NCBI GenBank assembly: GCA_026003355.1
Contig: BPHC01000002.1
Location: 248,001-312,000, forward strand
Direction: 5' to 3'
Origin: Cyclobacteriaceae bacterium
GTDB taxonomy: Bacteria; Bacteroidota; Bacteroidia; Cytophagales; Cyclobacteriaceae
Length of the DNA: 64,000 nt
Shown here: positions 1 to 9,275 of the stretch, in pieces
Layout: each line of letters starts with the position of its first letter
Numbering within the stretch: position 1 is the first letter of the stretch
Translations under genes and position numbers: made by a program
The notes under the pieces: generated by a model
Told to the model about the DNA's origin: nothing
What the model saw: the letters and a program-made list of their open reading frames with translations, nothing else
Databases searched by the model: none

Positions 1-86
1 TCAGGGGTTGCGTGGGCCATACGGTTAAAAAAACAAGTAAACTGCACAAAAGTTAAAATATTTTTTCGGTAACCCGCGATTCATAT

Positions 87-116
87 TTTGAAATTCGATA
101 ATACTTGGTATACTTG
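87..116 (+). promoter_or_regulatory. Possible Bacteroidota-type promoter of the THX gene
   Basis: A TTTG at 87-90 is followed 18 bases later by TATACTTG (109-116). This differs at one position from the Bacteroidota -7 consensus TAnnTTTG. It sits 17 bases before the THX start codon. This is a pattern match only. I found no comparable box between THX and trpE, so this may also be the promoter for the trp operon. Confidence 0.3.
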
Positions 117-133
117 CCGCACATTTATGAACT

Positions 134-328
134 ATGGGCAAAGGCGATAAAAAGTCAAAAAGAGGAAAAATCTGGAAGGGTACGTATGGCGTATCGCGCA
201 GCCGCAAGGCAATCAAGGCGCGGCTTAAGCGTACACAGACTGCCGGCAAGGCTGTGGCTACCGAAGCCGAGGCCGTAAGCCCGGTGCGCAAAGCAAGAAA
301 AACGATGCGTAAAAAAGCTGCTGAGTAA
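134..328 (+). CDS. 30S ribosomal protein THX
   Basis: Sixty-four residues, very basic, beginning MGKGDKKSKRGKIWKGTYG. This matches the conserved N-terminal core of the THX family, a small peptide that binds at the head of the 30S subunit in Thermus and is widely annotated in Bacteroidota. Residues 1-26 are the recognisable core. The rest is a Lys/Arg/Ala-rich tail ending KARKTMRKKAAE, longer than the roughly 26-residue Thermus protein but usual for this phylum. The ATG at 134 is the only sensible start. No Shine-Dalgarno is visible, as for most genes here. The stop codon lies 20 bases before the trp leader peptide, with no terminator between them, so transcription may continue into the trp operon. 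Confidence 0.9.
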   Translation: MGKGDKKSKRGKIWKGTYGVSRSRKAIKARLKRTQTAGKAVATEAEAVSPVRKARKTMRKKAAE

Positions 329-348
329 TGCTGTTTGCAACAAACAAT

Positions 349-387
349 ATGGCGTGGTGGTGGCACATTCAGGAAACTGAACTGTGA
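349..387 (+). CDS. trpL: trp operon leader peptide with three consecutive Trp codons
   Basis: A 12-codon ORF, ATG at 349 and TGA at 385-387, encodes MAWWWHIQETEL. Three consecutive TGG codons (355-363) sit just before an RNA segment that can pair with the 5' arm of the downstream terminator. This is the architecture of classical ribosome-mediated attenuation, as in enterobacterial trpL. A ribosome stalled on the Trp codons would leave 382-392 free to form the antiterminator. A ribosome that reaches the stop codon would cover 382-392 and let the terminator form. The codons, the spacing and both competing pairings are seen directly; the mechanism is inferred. No Shine-Dalgarno is visible. The ORF lies entirely in the gap between THX and trpE. 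Confidence 0.8.
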   Translation: MAWWWHIQETEL

Positions 388-438
388 ACAGCCGTATTGT
401 GTAGATAAAAACTGGTCCCGAAGGCCCGCTGTTCACAG
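382..438 (+). promoter_or_regulatory. Antiterminator pairing of the trp attenuator
   Basis: CTGTGAACAGC at 382-392 is the exact reverse complement of GCTGTTCACAG at 428-438, giving 11 contiguous base pairs. The 5' segment includes the last sense codon and the stop codon of the leader peptide. The 3' segment includes most of the 5' arm and the loop of the terminator hairpin. The two structures are therefore mutually exclusive. This three-segment switch would allow read-through into trpE when charged tRNA-Trp is scarce. Confidence 0.75.
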
Positions 439-454
439 CGGGCCTTCGTTTTTT
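419..454 (+). terminator. Intrinsic terminator of the trp attenuator
   Basis: A perfect 13-bp stem pairs CGAAGGCCCGCTG (419-431) with CAGCGGGCCTTCG (436-448) around the loop TTCA. It is followed by six T residues (449-454). It ends 12 bases before the trpE start codon, so it cannot be the terminator of a distant gene alone. In the terminated state only THX and the leader peptide would be transcribed. Confidence 0.85.
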
Positions 455-466
455 AACCCTTGTCAA

Positions 467-1864
467 ATGAAGAACTTTACGTTTACCATACAAACCAAAA
501 CGCTGCTTGCCGATACCCTAACACCCGTATCGGTATACCTGCGGCTTCGCGATGTGTTTGCCGGCACGTTGCTGCTGGAAAGTTCCGACTACCACGGTCA
601 GGAAAACAGCCTTTCGCTTATTTGCTGCGATCCCATAGCCACATTTACCGTAAGGGGTAATGAGGTCCACATCAACTGGCCCGACCGTACAAAAGAAATT
701 TTCAACTTCAGCCACCCGCACCAGGTTAGCGCCATGCTCGAACAATTCCGGCAGGCATTCCGGGTAGATAAAACGCACGTTCAGGCAGGCCTGTTCGGCT
801 ACCTGAGCTATGATGCGGTTCGTTTTTTTGAAGAGGTGCATCTGCGCCATGAAAATAACCTTATTCCCCTGATGCAGTTTTCGGTTTATCGGTTTGTGCT
901 GGTAATCGATCATTTTTTTAATGAACTGAAGTTACTGGAACTTAAGGGAAACTGCACCGGTGGTATGGATATGGAAAAACTGCAGCAGATTGTTTTTGAC
1001 GGCCGGTATCCGCACTATGATTTTAAACGTACCAATGGCGAGGTTTCGAATTTTACCGATGCGGCATTTCTGGGTTGCGTTGAAAAGGCCATAGCGCATT
1101 GCCACCGGGGCAATGTTTTTCAGCTGGTGCTTTCCAGGCGGTTTGAAACAGGCTTTCGCGGTGATGAATTTAATGTTTACCGTGCACTGCGTTCCATAAA
1201 TCCATCACCCTACTTGTTTTATTTTGATTACGGAAACTTTCGCATTTTCGGATCATCTCCCGAAGCACAGGTGCAGGTTAGGGGTAATGAAGTGCGGGTT
1301 TATCCTATTGCGGGCACTTTTCGCAGAACGGGTAACGACCAGCAGGATGCGGAGCTGGCCCGCAAGCTCGCAGCCGACACCAAGGAAAATGCTGAACACA
1401 ACATGCTGGTTGATCTGGCCCGGAATGACCTGAGCCGTTATGCATCGAAAGTAAAAGTCGAGGTATTCAAGGAAATTCAATACTACTCGCACGTTATTCA
1501 CCTGGTGTCGAAGGTTACGGGCATGCTACCCCATAACTTTAATCCGGTGCAGGTGGCCGGTGCTACTTTCCCGGCAGGAACGCTCTCAGGGGCGCCGCGC
1601 CACAAGGCCATTGGTTTAATAGATGAGCTGGAAAATGTGAGCCGCGGCTTTTATGGCGGAGCAATAGGTTATTTTGGCTTTAACGGATCGGTAAACCTGG
1701 CCATTCTTATCCGTTCTTTCCTCAGTATCCGCAATACGCTAATCTATCAGGCCGGGGCGGGTGTTGTGGCCAAAAGCATTCCGGAAAACGAACTTCAGGA
1801 AGTAAACAACAAACTGGCCGCGCTTAGAAAAGCAATGGAAATAGCCGAAAATCTTAAAACATGA
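467..1864 (+). CDS. trpE: Anthranilate synthase component I
   Basis: 465 aa, begins MKNFTFTIQT. TrpE converts chorismate plus ammonia or glutamine to anthranilate, the first committed step of Trp synthesis. The N-terminal part carries LLESS, the motif associated with Trp feedback binding in the family. The chorismate-binding domain shows GSSPEAQVQV, PIAGTFRRTG, ENAEHNMLVDLARND and AGTLSGAPRHKAIGLIDELE. The ATG at 467 is chosen because an upstream TTG in the same frame would read through the attenuator hairpin as coding. The gene overlaps trpG by 4 bases (ATGA), suggesting translational coupling of the two subunits. Expression is probably set by the attenuator just upstream. TrpE is distinguished from PabB by the full trp operon around it. 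Confidence 0.96.
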   Translation: MKNFTFTIQTKTLLADTLTPVSVYLRLRDVFAGTLLLESSDYHGQENSLSLICCDPIATFTVRGNEVHINWPDRTKEIFNFSHPHQVSAMLEQFRQAFRVDKTHVQAGLFGYLSYDAVRFFEEVHLRHENNLIPLMQFSVYRFVLVIDHFFNELKLLELKGNCTGGMDMEKLQQIVFDGRYPHYDFKRTNGEVSNFTDAAFLGCVEKAIAHCHRGNVFQLVLSRRFETGFRGDEFNVYRALRSINPSPYLFYFDYGNFRIFGSSPEAQVQVRGNEVRVYPIAGTFRRTGNDQQDAELARKLAADTKENAEHNMLVDLARNDLSRYASKVKVEVFKEIQYYSHVIHLVSKVTGMLPHNFNPVQVAGATFPAGTLSGAPRHKAIGLIDELENVSRGFYGGAIGYFGFNGSVNLAILIRSFLSIRNTLIYQAGAGVVAKSIPENELQEVNNKLAALRKAMEIAENLKT

Positions 1865-2445
1865 AAATACTGGTACTCGATAATTACGATTCGTTTACAT
1901 ACAACCTGGTACACCTGTTGCGCGATTCAGGTTACGAACCCGATGTGTACCGGAATGATAAAATAACCGTTAAAGAGGCTGGCCGGTACGACAAAATACT
2001 GCTGTCGCCCGGACCGGGCGTTCCGGATGAGGCAGGCATCATGAAAGAACTCATACGCACCTATGCACCCTATAAAAGCATTCTGGGTATTTGCCTGGGG
2101 CACCAGGGAATAGCTGAGGTGTTTGGTGCAAAGCTCTTTAACCTGAGTGAGGTACGGCATGGGGTTACTTCAACCGCGCAGGTGCAGGACCCTGAGGAGC
2201 TACTTTTCCGTAACCTGCCACCAGTCTTTCAGGTGTGCCATTACCACTCATGGGCGGTGCTGGCGGACAGCCTGCCCCCGGAATTGCGCATTACCGCAAC
2301 AGGCGAAGACGGGCTGATTCTGGGGATACGGCATACGCAGCACGATGTGCGGGGCCTGCAGTTTCATCCGGAATCGGTAATGACTCCCGATGGGCATAAG
2401 ATCATAAAAAACTGGTTAGCTATAAAATATGAAAGAAGTTCTTAA
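1861..2445 (+). CDS. trpG: Anthranilate synthase component II (glutamine amidotransferase)
   Basis: 194 aa, a class I glutamine amidotransferase that delivers ammonia from glutamine to TrpE. The oxyanion strand is SPGPGVP at about 49-55. The catalytic Cys78 lies in GICLGHQG, and His169 and Glu171 in QFHPESV, so the triad is complete. The N-terminal VLDNYDSFTYNL is typical of the TrpG/PabA family. The same subunit may also serve folate synthesis, since no pabA is seen in the window. It overlaps trpE by 4 bases, and its 3' end overlaps trpD by 17 bases, which is more than a simple stop-start overlap. Confidence 0.95.
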   Translation: MKILVLDNYDSFTYNLVHLLRDSGYEPDVYRNDKITVKEAGRYDKILLSPGPGVPDEAGIMKELIRTYAPYKSILGICLGHQGIAEVFGAKLFNLSEVRHGVTSTAQVQDPEELLFRNLPPVFQVCHYHSWAVLADSLPPELRITATGEDGLILGIRHTQHDVRGLQFHPESVMTPDGHKIIKNWLAIKYERSS

Positions 2446-3415
2446 CTACCTGTTTACCCAACAGCCACTCGACAGAGAAGGGGCCAAAACAGTGTTGCTC
2501 GAACTGGCATCGGGGCGGCACAATGCCGCACAGACAGCGGCGGTGCTCACGGTCTATCTCATGCGCCCGGTAACCGTTGAGGAACTGCAGGGTTTTCGCG
2601 AGGGCATGCTGGAGTTGTGCACAAAGGCCATTTTCGATGTGCCGGTTATGGATGTGTGCGGCACTGGCGGGGATGGCAAAAACACTTTTAACATTTCCAC
2701 ACTTGCGGCCTTTGTGGTGGCAGCCGCCGGACAGCCCGTTGCCAAGCACGGAAATTACGGTGTTTCATCAGTATGCGGTTCTTCGAATATTTTAGAGCAC
2801 TTCGGCTTTCGGTTTACCAGCAATACAGACGAACTAAAACGCCAGCTGGAACGCGCCAACATTTGCTTTCTCCATGCCCCGTTGTTCCATCCGGCCATGA
2901 AAAACGTTGCTCCGGTACGCAAAGACCTGGGCATCAAAACTTTCTTTAACATGCTGGGCCCGCTGGTAAATCCGGCCTTTCCGCCCATTCAGTTTACCGG
3001 TGTGTTTAGTCTTGAGCTTGCCCGGCTGTACGGTTACCTGCTTCAGCAAACTTCCGGCAGGTTTATGGTGGTGCATTCGCTGGATGGTTATGATGAAATA
3101 TCGCTTACCGGATCATTCCGGTATTATGCAACTTATGGTGAAGGCCTTATGGTACCCGATGATCTGGGATTAACGGAAGTCTCTCCGGGCGAAATAGCTG
3201 CCGGGCCTTCGGTTGAAGATTCAGCCGCAATATTCCTGAATGTTTTACAGGGCAAGGGAACCGATGCGCAAACCCAGGTGGTCATTGCCAATGCGGCACT
3301 TGCGCTGCATTGTGCACGGCCTGATGTGCCCGTAAGGCAATGTGCTGATGCGGCGCGCGAAGCGCTGCTTTCGGGTAAAGCATTTCAATGTTTTAAAAAA
3401 CTGCTGGAAAATTGA
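2429..3415 (+). CDS. trpD: Anthranilate phosphoribosyltransferase
   Basis: 328 aa. The enzyme transfers the phosphoribosyl group of PRPP to anthranilate. The pyrophosphate-binding GTGGD motif is at 78-82 within DVCGTGGDGKNTFNIST. It is followed by KHGNYGVSS, a glycine-rich anthranilate-site segment, and by FFNMLGPLVNP. The N-terminal helical domain is complete, and the length is close to the family norm of 330-345. The gene is not fused to trpG, unlike in E. coli. Its stop codon TGA (3413-3415) directly abuts the trpC start. Confidence 0.95.
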   Translation: MKEVLNYLFTQQPLDREGAKTVLLELASGRHNAAQTAAVLTVYLMRPVTVEELQGFREGMLELCTKAIFDVPVMDVCGTGGDGKNTFNISTLAAFVVAAAGQPVAKHGNYGVSSVCGSSNILEHFGFRFTSNTDELKRQLERANICFLHAPLFHPAMKNVAPVRKDLGIKTFFNMLGPLVNPAFPPIQFTGVFSLELARLYGYLLQQTSGRFMVVHSLDGYDEISLTGSFRYYATYGEGLMVPDDLGLTEVSPGEIAAGPSVEDSAAIFLNVLQGKGTDAQTQVVIANAALALHCARPDVPVRQCADAAREALLSGKAFQCFKKLLEN

Positions 3416-4213
3416 ATGGCTATGTTGCAACAAATACTTAATCATAAACGCACAGCAGTGCAAGAACGAAAGCGGTTGGTGCCCGAATCACTGCTTAAAA
3501 GTCTTCCATATTTCAACAGGCAGTGCCATTCATTACGCGAGAGGCTGCTTGCACGGCCAGGACGTGCCGTAATTGCCGAATTTAAAAGGCGTTCTCCTTC
3601 CAATCCCCGAATAAATCCCGATGCCGGCCTTGCCCGCGTTGTAAGTGGTTACGTGCAGGCTGGTGCGGTGGCGGTGTCGGTGCTTACCGATGAGCAGTAC
3701 TTTGGTGGTTCGCTGGATGACCTGCGGCAGGCCCGCAAACTGGTTGATGTGCCACTGCTTCGTAAGGATTTTATAATAGATTCCTACCAACTTTTTGAGG
3801 CCAAAGCTTATGGCGCAGATGCAGTGTTGTTGATTGGGGCAGCACTAAGTGCCGGTGAAGCAAAAGAGCTTGCCACTCTGGCCCATGAACTGGGCATGGA
3901 AGTATTACTGGAGATACATAACCGGCAGGAGTGGGATCAATACCGGCATACAAATGCCGACATAACAGGTGTAAATAACCGAAATCTCAATACCCTGCAA
4001 ACCAACGTTGACAATTCGGTTGAGCTGGCCAAAGTTTTCAGCCCCGATGTGGTGCGGATTTCCGAAAGCGGACTGAAACACCCTTCAACAGCTTTACAAC
4101 TGGCCAGCCTTGGATATACCGGATTTTTAATTGGCGAGCATTTCATGAGCCAGGCCGATCCGGTAAAGGCTTGTGCCGATTTTATCAATGCACTGGATAA
4201 CGACCAGTTATGA
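3416..4213 (+). CDS. trpC: Indole-3-glycerol phosphate synthase
   Basis: 265 aa TIM barrel that closes the indole ring from CdRP. It shows the expected barrel motifs: IAEFKRRSPS with the catalytic Lys on the first strand, LLRKDFIID, the Glu-bearing LLEIHN strand, VNNRNL, and the phosphate-gripping SESG and GEHFM loops. It is a single-function enzyme, with TrpF encoded separately downstream, unlike the fused enzyme of enterobacteria. A second in-frame ATG at 3422 (third codon) is an equally good start. It overlaps trpF by 4 bases. Confidence 0.95.
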   Translation: MAMLQQILNHKRTAVQERKRLVPESLLKSLPYFNRQCHSLRERLLARPGRAVIAEFKRRSPSNPRINPDAGLARVVSGYVQAGAVAVSVLTDEQYFGGSLDDLRQARKLVDVPLLRKDFIIDSYQLFEAKAYGADAVLLIGAALSAGEAKELATLAHELGMEVLLEIHNRQEWDQYRHTNADITGVNNRNLNTLQTNVDNSVELAKVFSPDVVRISESGLKHPSTALQLASLGYTGFLIGEHFMSQADPVKACADFINALDNDQL

Positions 4214-4848
4214 TGCCTAAAATAAAAATATGCGGCCTAAAATACCCTGCCAACATACGCGAAGTGGCGGTATTTGAACCCGACTTCATGGGATTTATTT
4301 TCTATCCGCAATCACCCCGCTATGTGGGCCCGGGTTTTGTTATGCCTGCTGATGTACCTGCCAAGACTGCCAGAGTAGGCGTGTTTGTAAACCAACAGCC
4401 GGAAACCATTTTGCAGGTGGCTTCAGCGCATAAGCTAACGCATATACAGCTTCATGGCTATGAAAGTCCTGATGATTGTTACATTTTGTATAAACATGGC
4501 TACAGCCTGATAAAGGCATTTGGCGTGGATGCCGCTTTCAATTTTGATGTGCTGAAACCTTACCTGGATGTAACCGATTATTTTTTGTTTGATACCCGCT
4601 CGAAGCAATACGGAGGGTCGGGCCGCGCATTTAACTGGACAGTACTTGAGAAATATACATGGAATAAACCGTTTTTTCTTAGCGGCGGATTATCGCCGGC
4701 TTTGCTTAAAGCCAATGGCCTGCCCCGGCATCCCTGCCTGTTTGCGCTTGATGTAAACAGCGGGGTTGAAGATGAACCCGGGCTAAAAAATACAACCCAA
4801 ATTCAAAATTTCATTCATATTGTTAAAAACCTGTTGGTGCATTTATGA
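4210..4848 (+). CDS. trpF: Phosphoribosylanthranilate isomerase
   Basis: 212 aa TIM barrel catalysing the Amadori rearrangement of PRA to CdRP. KICGLK near the N terminus holds the catalytic Cys. Other family motifs are [29 protein letters not shown] with the catalytic Asp, FLSGGLSP and DVNSGVE. Two consecutive ATG codons (4210, 4213) can serve as the start; the first overlaps the trpC stop. The gene overlaps trpB by 4 bases. Confidence 0.95.
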   Translation: MMPKIKICGLKYPANIREVAVFEPDFMGFIFYPQSPRYVGPGFVMPADVPAKTARVGVFVNQQPETILQVASAHKLTHIQLHGYESPDDCYILYKHGYSLIKAFGVDAAFNFDVLKPYLDVTDYFLFDTRSKQYGGSGRAFNWTVLEKYTWNKPFFLSGGLSPALLKANGLPRHPCLFALDVNSGVEDEPGLKNTTQIQNFIHIVKNLLVHL

Positions 4849-6020
4849 CCTACAAGATTTCGGAAGGCGGATTTTACGGTGAGTACGGCGGAGCCTACAT
4901 ACCGGAGATGCTCTGGCGCAACATCGAAGAGTTGCGCACGCGCTATATGGATATTATTCAGGATGAAAGTTTTCAGCGCCGTTTTTACAGCCTGCTGAAA
5001 GACTTTGCCGGACGCCCCACGCCCCTCTATTTCGCTTCCCGACTAAGTGCGCAATATGGTGCACGCATTTATCTGAAGCGGGAAGACCTGTGTCATACCG
5101 GCGCACATAAAATCAACAATACCATCGGCCAGATTTTACTGGCCCAAAAACTGGGCAAAACCAGAATCATTGCCGAAACAGGCGCAGGCCAGCATGGCGT
5201 GGCTACTGCTACCGTGTGTGCCCTTATGGGCATGCCCTGCACCGTGTATATGGGTAAAACCGATGTGGAACGGCAGCAGCCCAACGTAGCCCGCATGAAA
5301 CTGCTGGGAGCCGAAGTTATACCTGTAACCTCAGGCAACGCCACGCTGAAAGATGCCACTAACGAAGCCCTGCGCCACTGGATTGCCCATCCGCTCGACA
5401 CCCACTACATCATCGGGTCGGTAGTAGGGCCGCATCCTTTCCCCGACATGGTTGCAAGGTTTCAATCGGTTATCAGTGCCGAAATCAGGCAGCAACTCAC
5501 CGAAAAGGAGGGTAACCCTTATCCGGATTATGTTGTTGCCTGCGTGGGCGGAGGGAGCAACGCAGCAGGCGCCTTTTATCATTTTCTGGATGATGAACAC
5601 GTACAGCTTATAGGCGTTGAAGCAGCCGGCAAAGGGTTGCAGAGCGGCCATGCTGCCGCTACGCTTGCCCTCGGTAAACCCGGCGTGCTGCACGGGTGCA
5701 AAACTCTGGTTATGCAAACTGCCGATGGGCAGATAACCGAACCCTACTCGGTTTCGGCCGGACTGGATTATCCCGGCGTAGGTCCGCTGCATGCTCATTT
5801 GTTTGCAACCGGAAGAGCAAAATTTATGTCGGCAACCGATGAAGAGGCACTCCGGGCGGGACTGGAGGTTAGCCGGACCGAAGGAATTATTCCGGCTTTG
5901 GAAACAGCCCATGCTTTTGCCATTCTACCAAAACTTAATTTGAGCAAAGACGATGTGGTGGTTATTAACCTCTCCGGAAGAGGAGATAAAGATTTACAGG
6001 CTTATAATCAACTGATATGA
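4845..6020 (+). CDS. trpB: Tryptophan synthase beta chain
   Basis: 391 aa PLP enzyme joining indole and serine. The PLP-linked Lys89 is in [18 protein letters not shown] and the phosphate-binding loop GGGSNAAG are intact. The N-terminal [16 protein letters not shown] matches the TrpB1 class that pairs with TrpA. The two genes overlap by 4 bases, which fits assembly of the alpha2-beta2 complex. The length is standard. Confidence 0.97.
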   Translation: MTYKISEGGFYGEYGGAYIPEMLWRNIEELRTRYMDIIQDESFQRRFYSLLKDFAGRPTPLYFASRLSAQYGARIYLKREDLCHTGAHKINNTIGQILLAQKLGKTRIIAETGAGQHGVATATVCALMGMPCTVYMGKTDVERQQPNVARMKLLGAEVIPVTSGNATLKDATNEALRHWIAHPLDTHYIIGSVVGPHPFPDMVARFQSVISAEIRQQLTEKEGNPYPDYVVACVGGGSNAAGAFYHFLDDEHVQLIGVEAAGKGLQSGHAAATLALGKPGVLHGCKTLVMQTADGQITEPYSVSAGLDYPGVGPLHAHLFATGRAKFMSATDEEALRAGLEVSRTEGIIPALETAHAFAILPKLNLSKDDVVVINLSGRGDKDLQAYNQLI

Positions 6021-6811
6021 ACCGGATCGACAAACTCTTTCAGCGCAGGGAAAAAAACATTTTGTCGGTATTTTATACGGCAGGTTTTCCAGGTCTTAAT
6101 GACACCGTAACCATTGCCCGGCATCTGGAGGCAGCCGGAGCGGACATGATTGAGATTGGCATTCCCTTTTCAGATCCTATTGCTGACGGGCCGGTAATCC
6201 AGCGCAGCAACAACAGGGCTATAGCCAACGGAATGACGCTAAAGCTGCTGCTCGACCAGGTAAAACAAATCCGTCAAACGGTAACAATGCCGTTGTTGCT
6301 TATGGGCTACCTGAACCCGGTGTTGCAGTATGGCGTTGAAAAATTTTTTACCGATGCCGCCGAAGCAGGTGCCGACGGCCTTATTCTTCCTGATTTGCCG
6401 CCCGAAGAGTTTGAATTAAAATACCGGAAAAAAGCCATGCAGGCCGGCATTCACGTGGTATTTTTGGTAACCCCCTCATCTGCAGACGAACGCATTCGTC
6501 TGCTCGACAGCCTTTCGGGTGGGTTTTTATATGCCGTTTCACTGAGCGGCGTTACCGGCACAAGAACATCGTTTACAACAGAACAGGATGAGTTCCTTAA
6601 ACGATTACAGAAGCTTAAGCTTAAAAACCCGGTGCTGGCCGGTTTTGGCATATCCAATTCCGAAAGCTTTCATGCCGCCTGCAGGCTGGCAAATGGCGCC
6701 ATTGTGGGCAGCGCCTTTATTTCTTTACTGGAAAACAGCCACAACCTGCAGGCTCAGATAGAAGGTTTTATTCACAACCTGCGCAGTTTACCCGTTCCGG
6801 AAGGCAAGTAA
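6017..6811 (+). CDS. trpA: Tryptophan synthase alpha chain
   Basis: 264 aa TIM barrel that cleaves indole-3-glycerol phosphate to indole and glyceraldehyde 3-phosphate. The catalytic acids are Glu46 ([11 protein letters not shown]) and Asp57 (IADGPVIQ). The conserved LMGYLNP and GFGISN segments are present. It is the last gene of the trp operon. No clear hairpin terminator follows it in the 79 bases before the next gene. Confidence 0.96.
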   Translation: MNRIDKLFQRREKNILSVFYTAGFPGLNDTVTIARHLEAAGADMIEIGIPFSDPIADGPVIQRSNNRAIANGMTLKLLLDQVKQIRQTVTMPLLLMGYLNPVLQYGVEKFFTDAAEAGADGLILPDLPPEEFELKYRKKAMQAGIHVVFLVTPSSADERIRLLDSLSGGFLYAVSLSGVTGTRTSFTTEQDEFLKRLQKLKLKNPVLAGFGISNSESFHAACRLANGAIVGSAFISLLENSHNLQAQIEGFIHNLRSLPVPEGK

Positions 6812-6890
6812 GCACCTTTTTGAATATGTAATTATTTCAGACTTTTGCAACAAATTGGGTGTTTACCTGTTTTAGTAGGTTGTAAACTTT

Positions 6891-9266
6891 ATGCGGTATA
6901 TTTTTTTATTTTTCCTGCCCTGGGCAATCGTGCATGCTCAGCCCGAAAGAGCCACCCTTTCAGGATATGTGCGCGATGCATCGAACGGTGAGGCCCTGAT
7001 AGGCGCCACGGTTTTTGTGCCGGCAAGCGGTGCCGGAACCGTTGCCAATGCATACGGATTTTATTCGCTCACCCTTGCCAGGGGCATTTATCAGGTTCGC
7101 TTTTCCTTTGTAGGATACACCGATGTGGTATGCGAAGTTGATTTAAGCCGCAACACCCGGCTCGACATAGAACTTACTGCTTCATCCACGCAACTGGATG
7201 AAGTGGTCATCTCATCCAAAGAAGAAGAAGCTGCCATTCGGAGCATTCAAATGTCGGTAAACCGGCTTAATGCGGCAACCATTGCCCGCATGCCGGCTTT
7301 TCTGGGTGAGGCCGATATTATTAAAAGTATTCAGCAACTGCCTGGGGTGAGTACCGTAGGCGAGGGGGCATCGGGCTACAATGTTCGTGGCGGAAGCGTG
7401 GGGCAAAACCTTATTGTTCTGGATGAGGCAGCAGTGTATAATCCTTCGCACCTGCTGGGCTTTTTTTCAGTCTTTAACCCCGATGCTATTAAAGATGTGC
7501 AGCTCTACAAAGGAGGCATTCCTGCCCGCTATGGCGGCCGGCTGGCCTCTATACTGGATGTAAGGATGAAGGAGGGCAACAGCAAACAGTTTGAAGCCAA
7601 CGGTGGCATTGGCACCATCTTCAGCCGCCTGACTGTTGAAGGCCCCCTGGTGCCCGGGAAGGCGTCGTTTATTCTGGCTGCCAGGCGTTCGTATATCGAT
7701 GTGCTGGCGCGTCCGTTTGTGGATGTGCTGCGCGATGGCGCCCGGCTCAATTTTTACGATCTTACAGCCAAATTGAATTACCGCCTGAATGAACACAACA
7801 ACCTTTTTCTTTCAGGTTATGCAGGCCGTGATATTTTCTTTTTCGACCGGCAACAGGGATTTTCGTGGGGCAACGCCACCGGCACCCTGCGGTGGAACAG
7901 CATTATAGGCAACAGGCTGTTCTCAAACGTTTCACTTATCTTCAGTAAATATGATTATGCGCTTCAATTTGGTGAAGATGAACGTGACAATTTTAAATGG
8001 AATTCATCTGTTACCGACTTTACTGTAAAGCCTTCATTGAGCTATTTCATCAACAGCCAGAACGAAATTTCGGCCGGTGTCGAAGCTCATTACTACCAGT
8101 TTGATCCTGCCCGGGCTACCGGAACCACCAATGGCGAAACGGTAAATATTAGTCTCGACAGAAAGTACAATCTCGAAACTTCTTTTTATGTAAGCCATCA
8201 GCTTCAGGTAAGCCGGCATACTTCGGCCGAATATGGTTTGCGTTACAGTATTTTTCAGGGTTTTGGCCCGGGCAGGGTATATCAGTACAACGACACCATT
8301 CCCGGAATAAGAAGGCAGCCCGTTTCTTTCACTGACTACGCAAAAGGCGTGGAGCTGGTGCGCTATGCCACGCCCGAACCCCGCATTTCGCTGAAATATG
8401 AGTTTAACCCCAGAAGTTCTGTTAAAGCCAGTTTCATGCGCATGGCGCAGTATCTGCATCTCATATCCAATACAGCGGCTTCCAATCCGCTTGATGTATG
8501 GGCTCCTTCTTCGCAAAACATAAAACCTCAGTTAGGTACTCAGGTAGCCATGGGCTATTTCAGAACGCTGGGTCAGGAAAAGTCCTACGAATTATCTGCC
8601 GAAGTGTACTATCGCAGCACCCGGAATCAGGTGGATTATATTGACGGGGCCGATTTGCTGATTAATGAATACCTGGAAGGCGATTTGCTTTCGGGCAGGG
8701 GGCGAGCCTATGGCATGGAGCTGTACATGCAAAAGAAAACGGGGCGGTTAACGGGATGGGTATCGTACACGCTGGCCCGTACCGAGTTGAAAGTAAATGG
8801 CATTAACAACGGATCGTGGTATCCAACCCGGTTTGATCAAACCCACAATTTCAAAGCAACGGCCTTCTATCAAATAAACAACAGGTGGTCGGCTTCGGCT
8901 AATTTTACATTTTTGTCGGGAACACCCACTACGTTCCCAACTTCCCGTTACGTAATACAGGATATTTTAATACCTCATAATGCCGCAAATACGCGTAACA
9001 ATGTGCGCATTCCGCCCTTTCACCGCCTCGATGTTTCCTTTCGGCTGGAGGGGCGGTCTCAGCGAAAAAATGGGAAGACACGTAAAAACACTGACTACTG
9101 GGTGTTTGGCGTGTACAACCTGTATGCCCGCAAAAACCCGTTCTCTGTGTATTTCTCACAGGCCGATGATCGTGCGGCAAGCGGGGCCCCTCTCCAAAGC
9201 AGGGCTACCCAGCTTTCCATAATCGGAACGCTGGTGCCATCGGTATCATACAACTTTCACTTTTAA
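6891..9266 (+). CDS. TonB-dependent receptor with carboxypeptidase-regulatory-like N-terminal domain
   Basis: 791 aa outer-membrane receptor. The signal peptide (about 1-16) ends FLPWAIVHA. It is followed by a carboxypeptidase-regulatory-like beta-sandwich (about 20-100: LSGYVRDASNGEALIGATV, then RFSFVGYTD) and a plug domain that includes KSIQQLPGVSTVGEG and VRGGSVGQNLIVLDEA. The remainder is a beta-barrel ending in an aromatic residue (SVSYNFHF), as expected for Bam-dependent insertion. This receptor class does not show the SusC hallmarks. The partner nine bases downstream is a DUF4249 lipoprotein, a pairing common in Cytophagales. The substrate cannot be read from the sequence. The 79-base gap upstream may hold its promoter, but I see no convincing box. 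Confidence 0.9.
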   Translation: MRYIFLFFLPWAIVHAQPERATLSGYVRDASNGEALIGATVFVPASGAGTVANAYGFYSLTLARGIYQVRFSFVGYTDVVCEVDLSRNTRLDIELTASSTQLDEVVISSKEEEAAIRSIQMSVNRLNAATIARMPAFLGEADIIKSIQQLPGVSTVGEGASGYNVRGGSVGQNLIVLDEAAVYNPSHLLGFFSVFNPDAIKDVQLYKGGIPARYGGRLASILDVRMKEGNSKQFEANGGIGTIFSRLTVEGPLVPGKASFILAARRSYIDVLARPFVDVLRDGARLNFYDLTAKLNYRLNEHNNLFLSGYAGRDIFFFDRQQGFSWGNATGTLRWNSIIGNRLFSNVSLIFSKYDYALQFGEDERDNFKWNSSVTDFTVKPSLSYFINSQNEISAGVEAHYYQFDPARATGTTNGETVNISLDRKYNLETSFYVSHQLQVSRHTSAEYGLRYSIFQGFGPGRVYQYNDTIPGIRRQPVSFTDYAKGVELVRYATPEPRISLKYEFNPRSSVKASFMRMAQYLHLISNTAASNPLDVWAPSSQNIKPQLGTQVAMGYFRTLGQEKSYELSAEVYYRSTRNQVDYIDGADLLINEYLEGDLLSGRGRAYGMELYMQKKTGRLTGWVSYTLARTELKVNGINNGSWYPTRFDQTHNFKATAFYQINNRWSASANFTFLSGTPTTFPTSRYVIQDILIPHNAANTRNNVRIPPFHRLDVSFRLEGRSQRKNGKTRKNTDYWVFGVYNLYARKNPFSVYFSQADDRAASGAPLQSRATQLSIIGTLVPSVSYNFHF

Positions 9267-9275
9267 AATCTGCCT

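Noticed and set aside
335-466. N-terminal extension of trpE from a TTG at 335
   Set aside because: It would read through the leader peptide, both arms of the terminator and the T-tract. The family starts at the conserved region after ATG 467.
5331-5912. Minus-strand ORF of 193 codons inside trpB
   Set aside because: Antisense to intact trpB; no recognisable domain.
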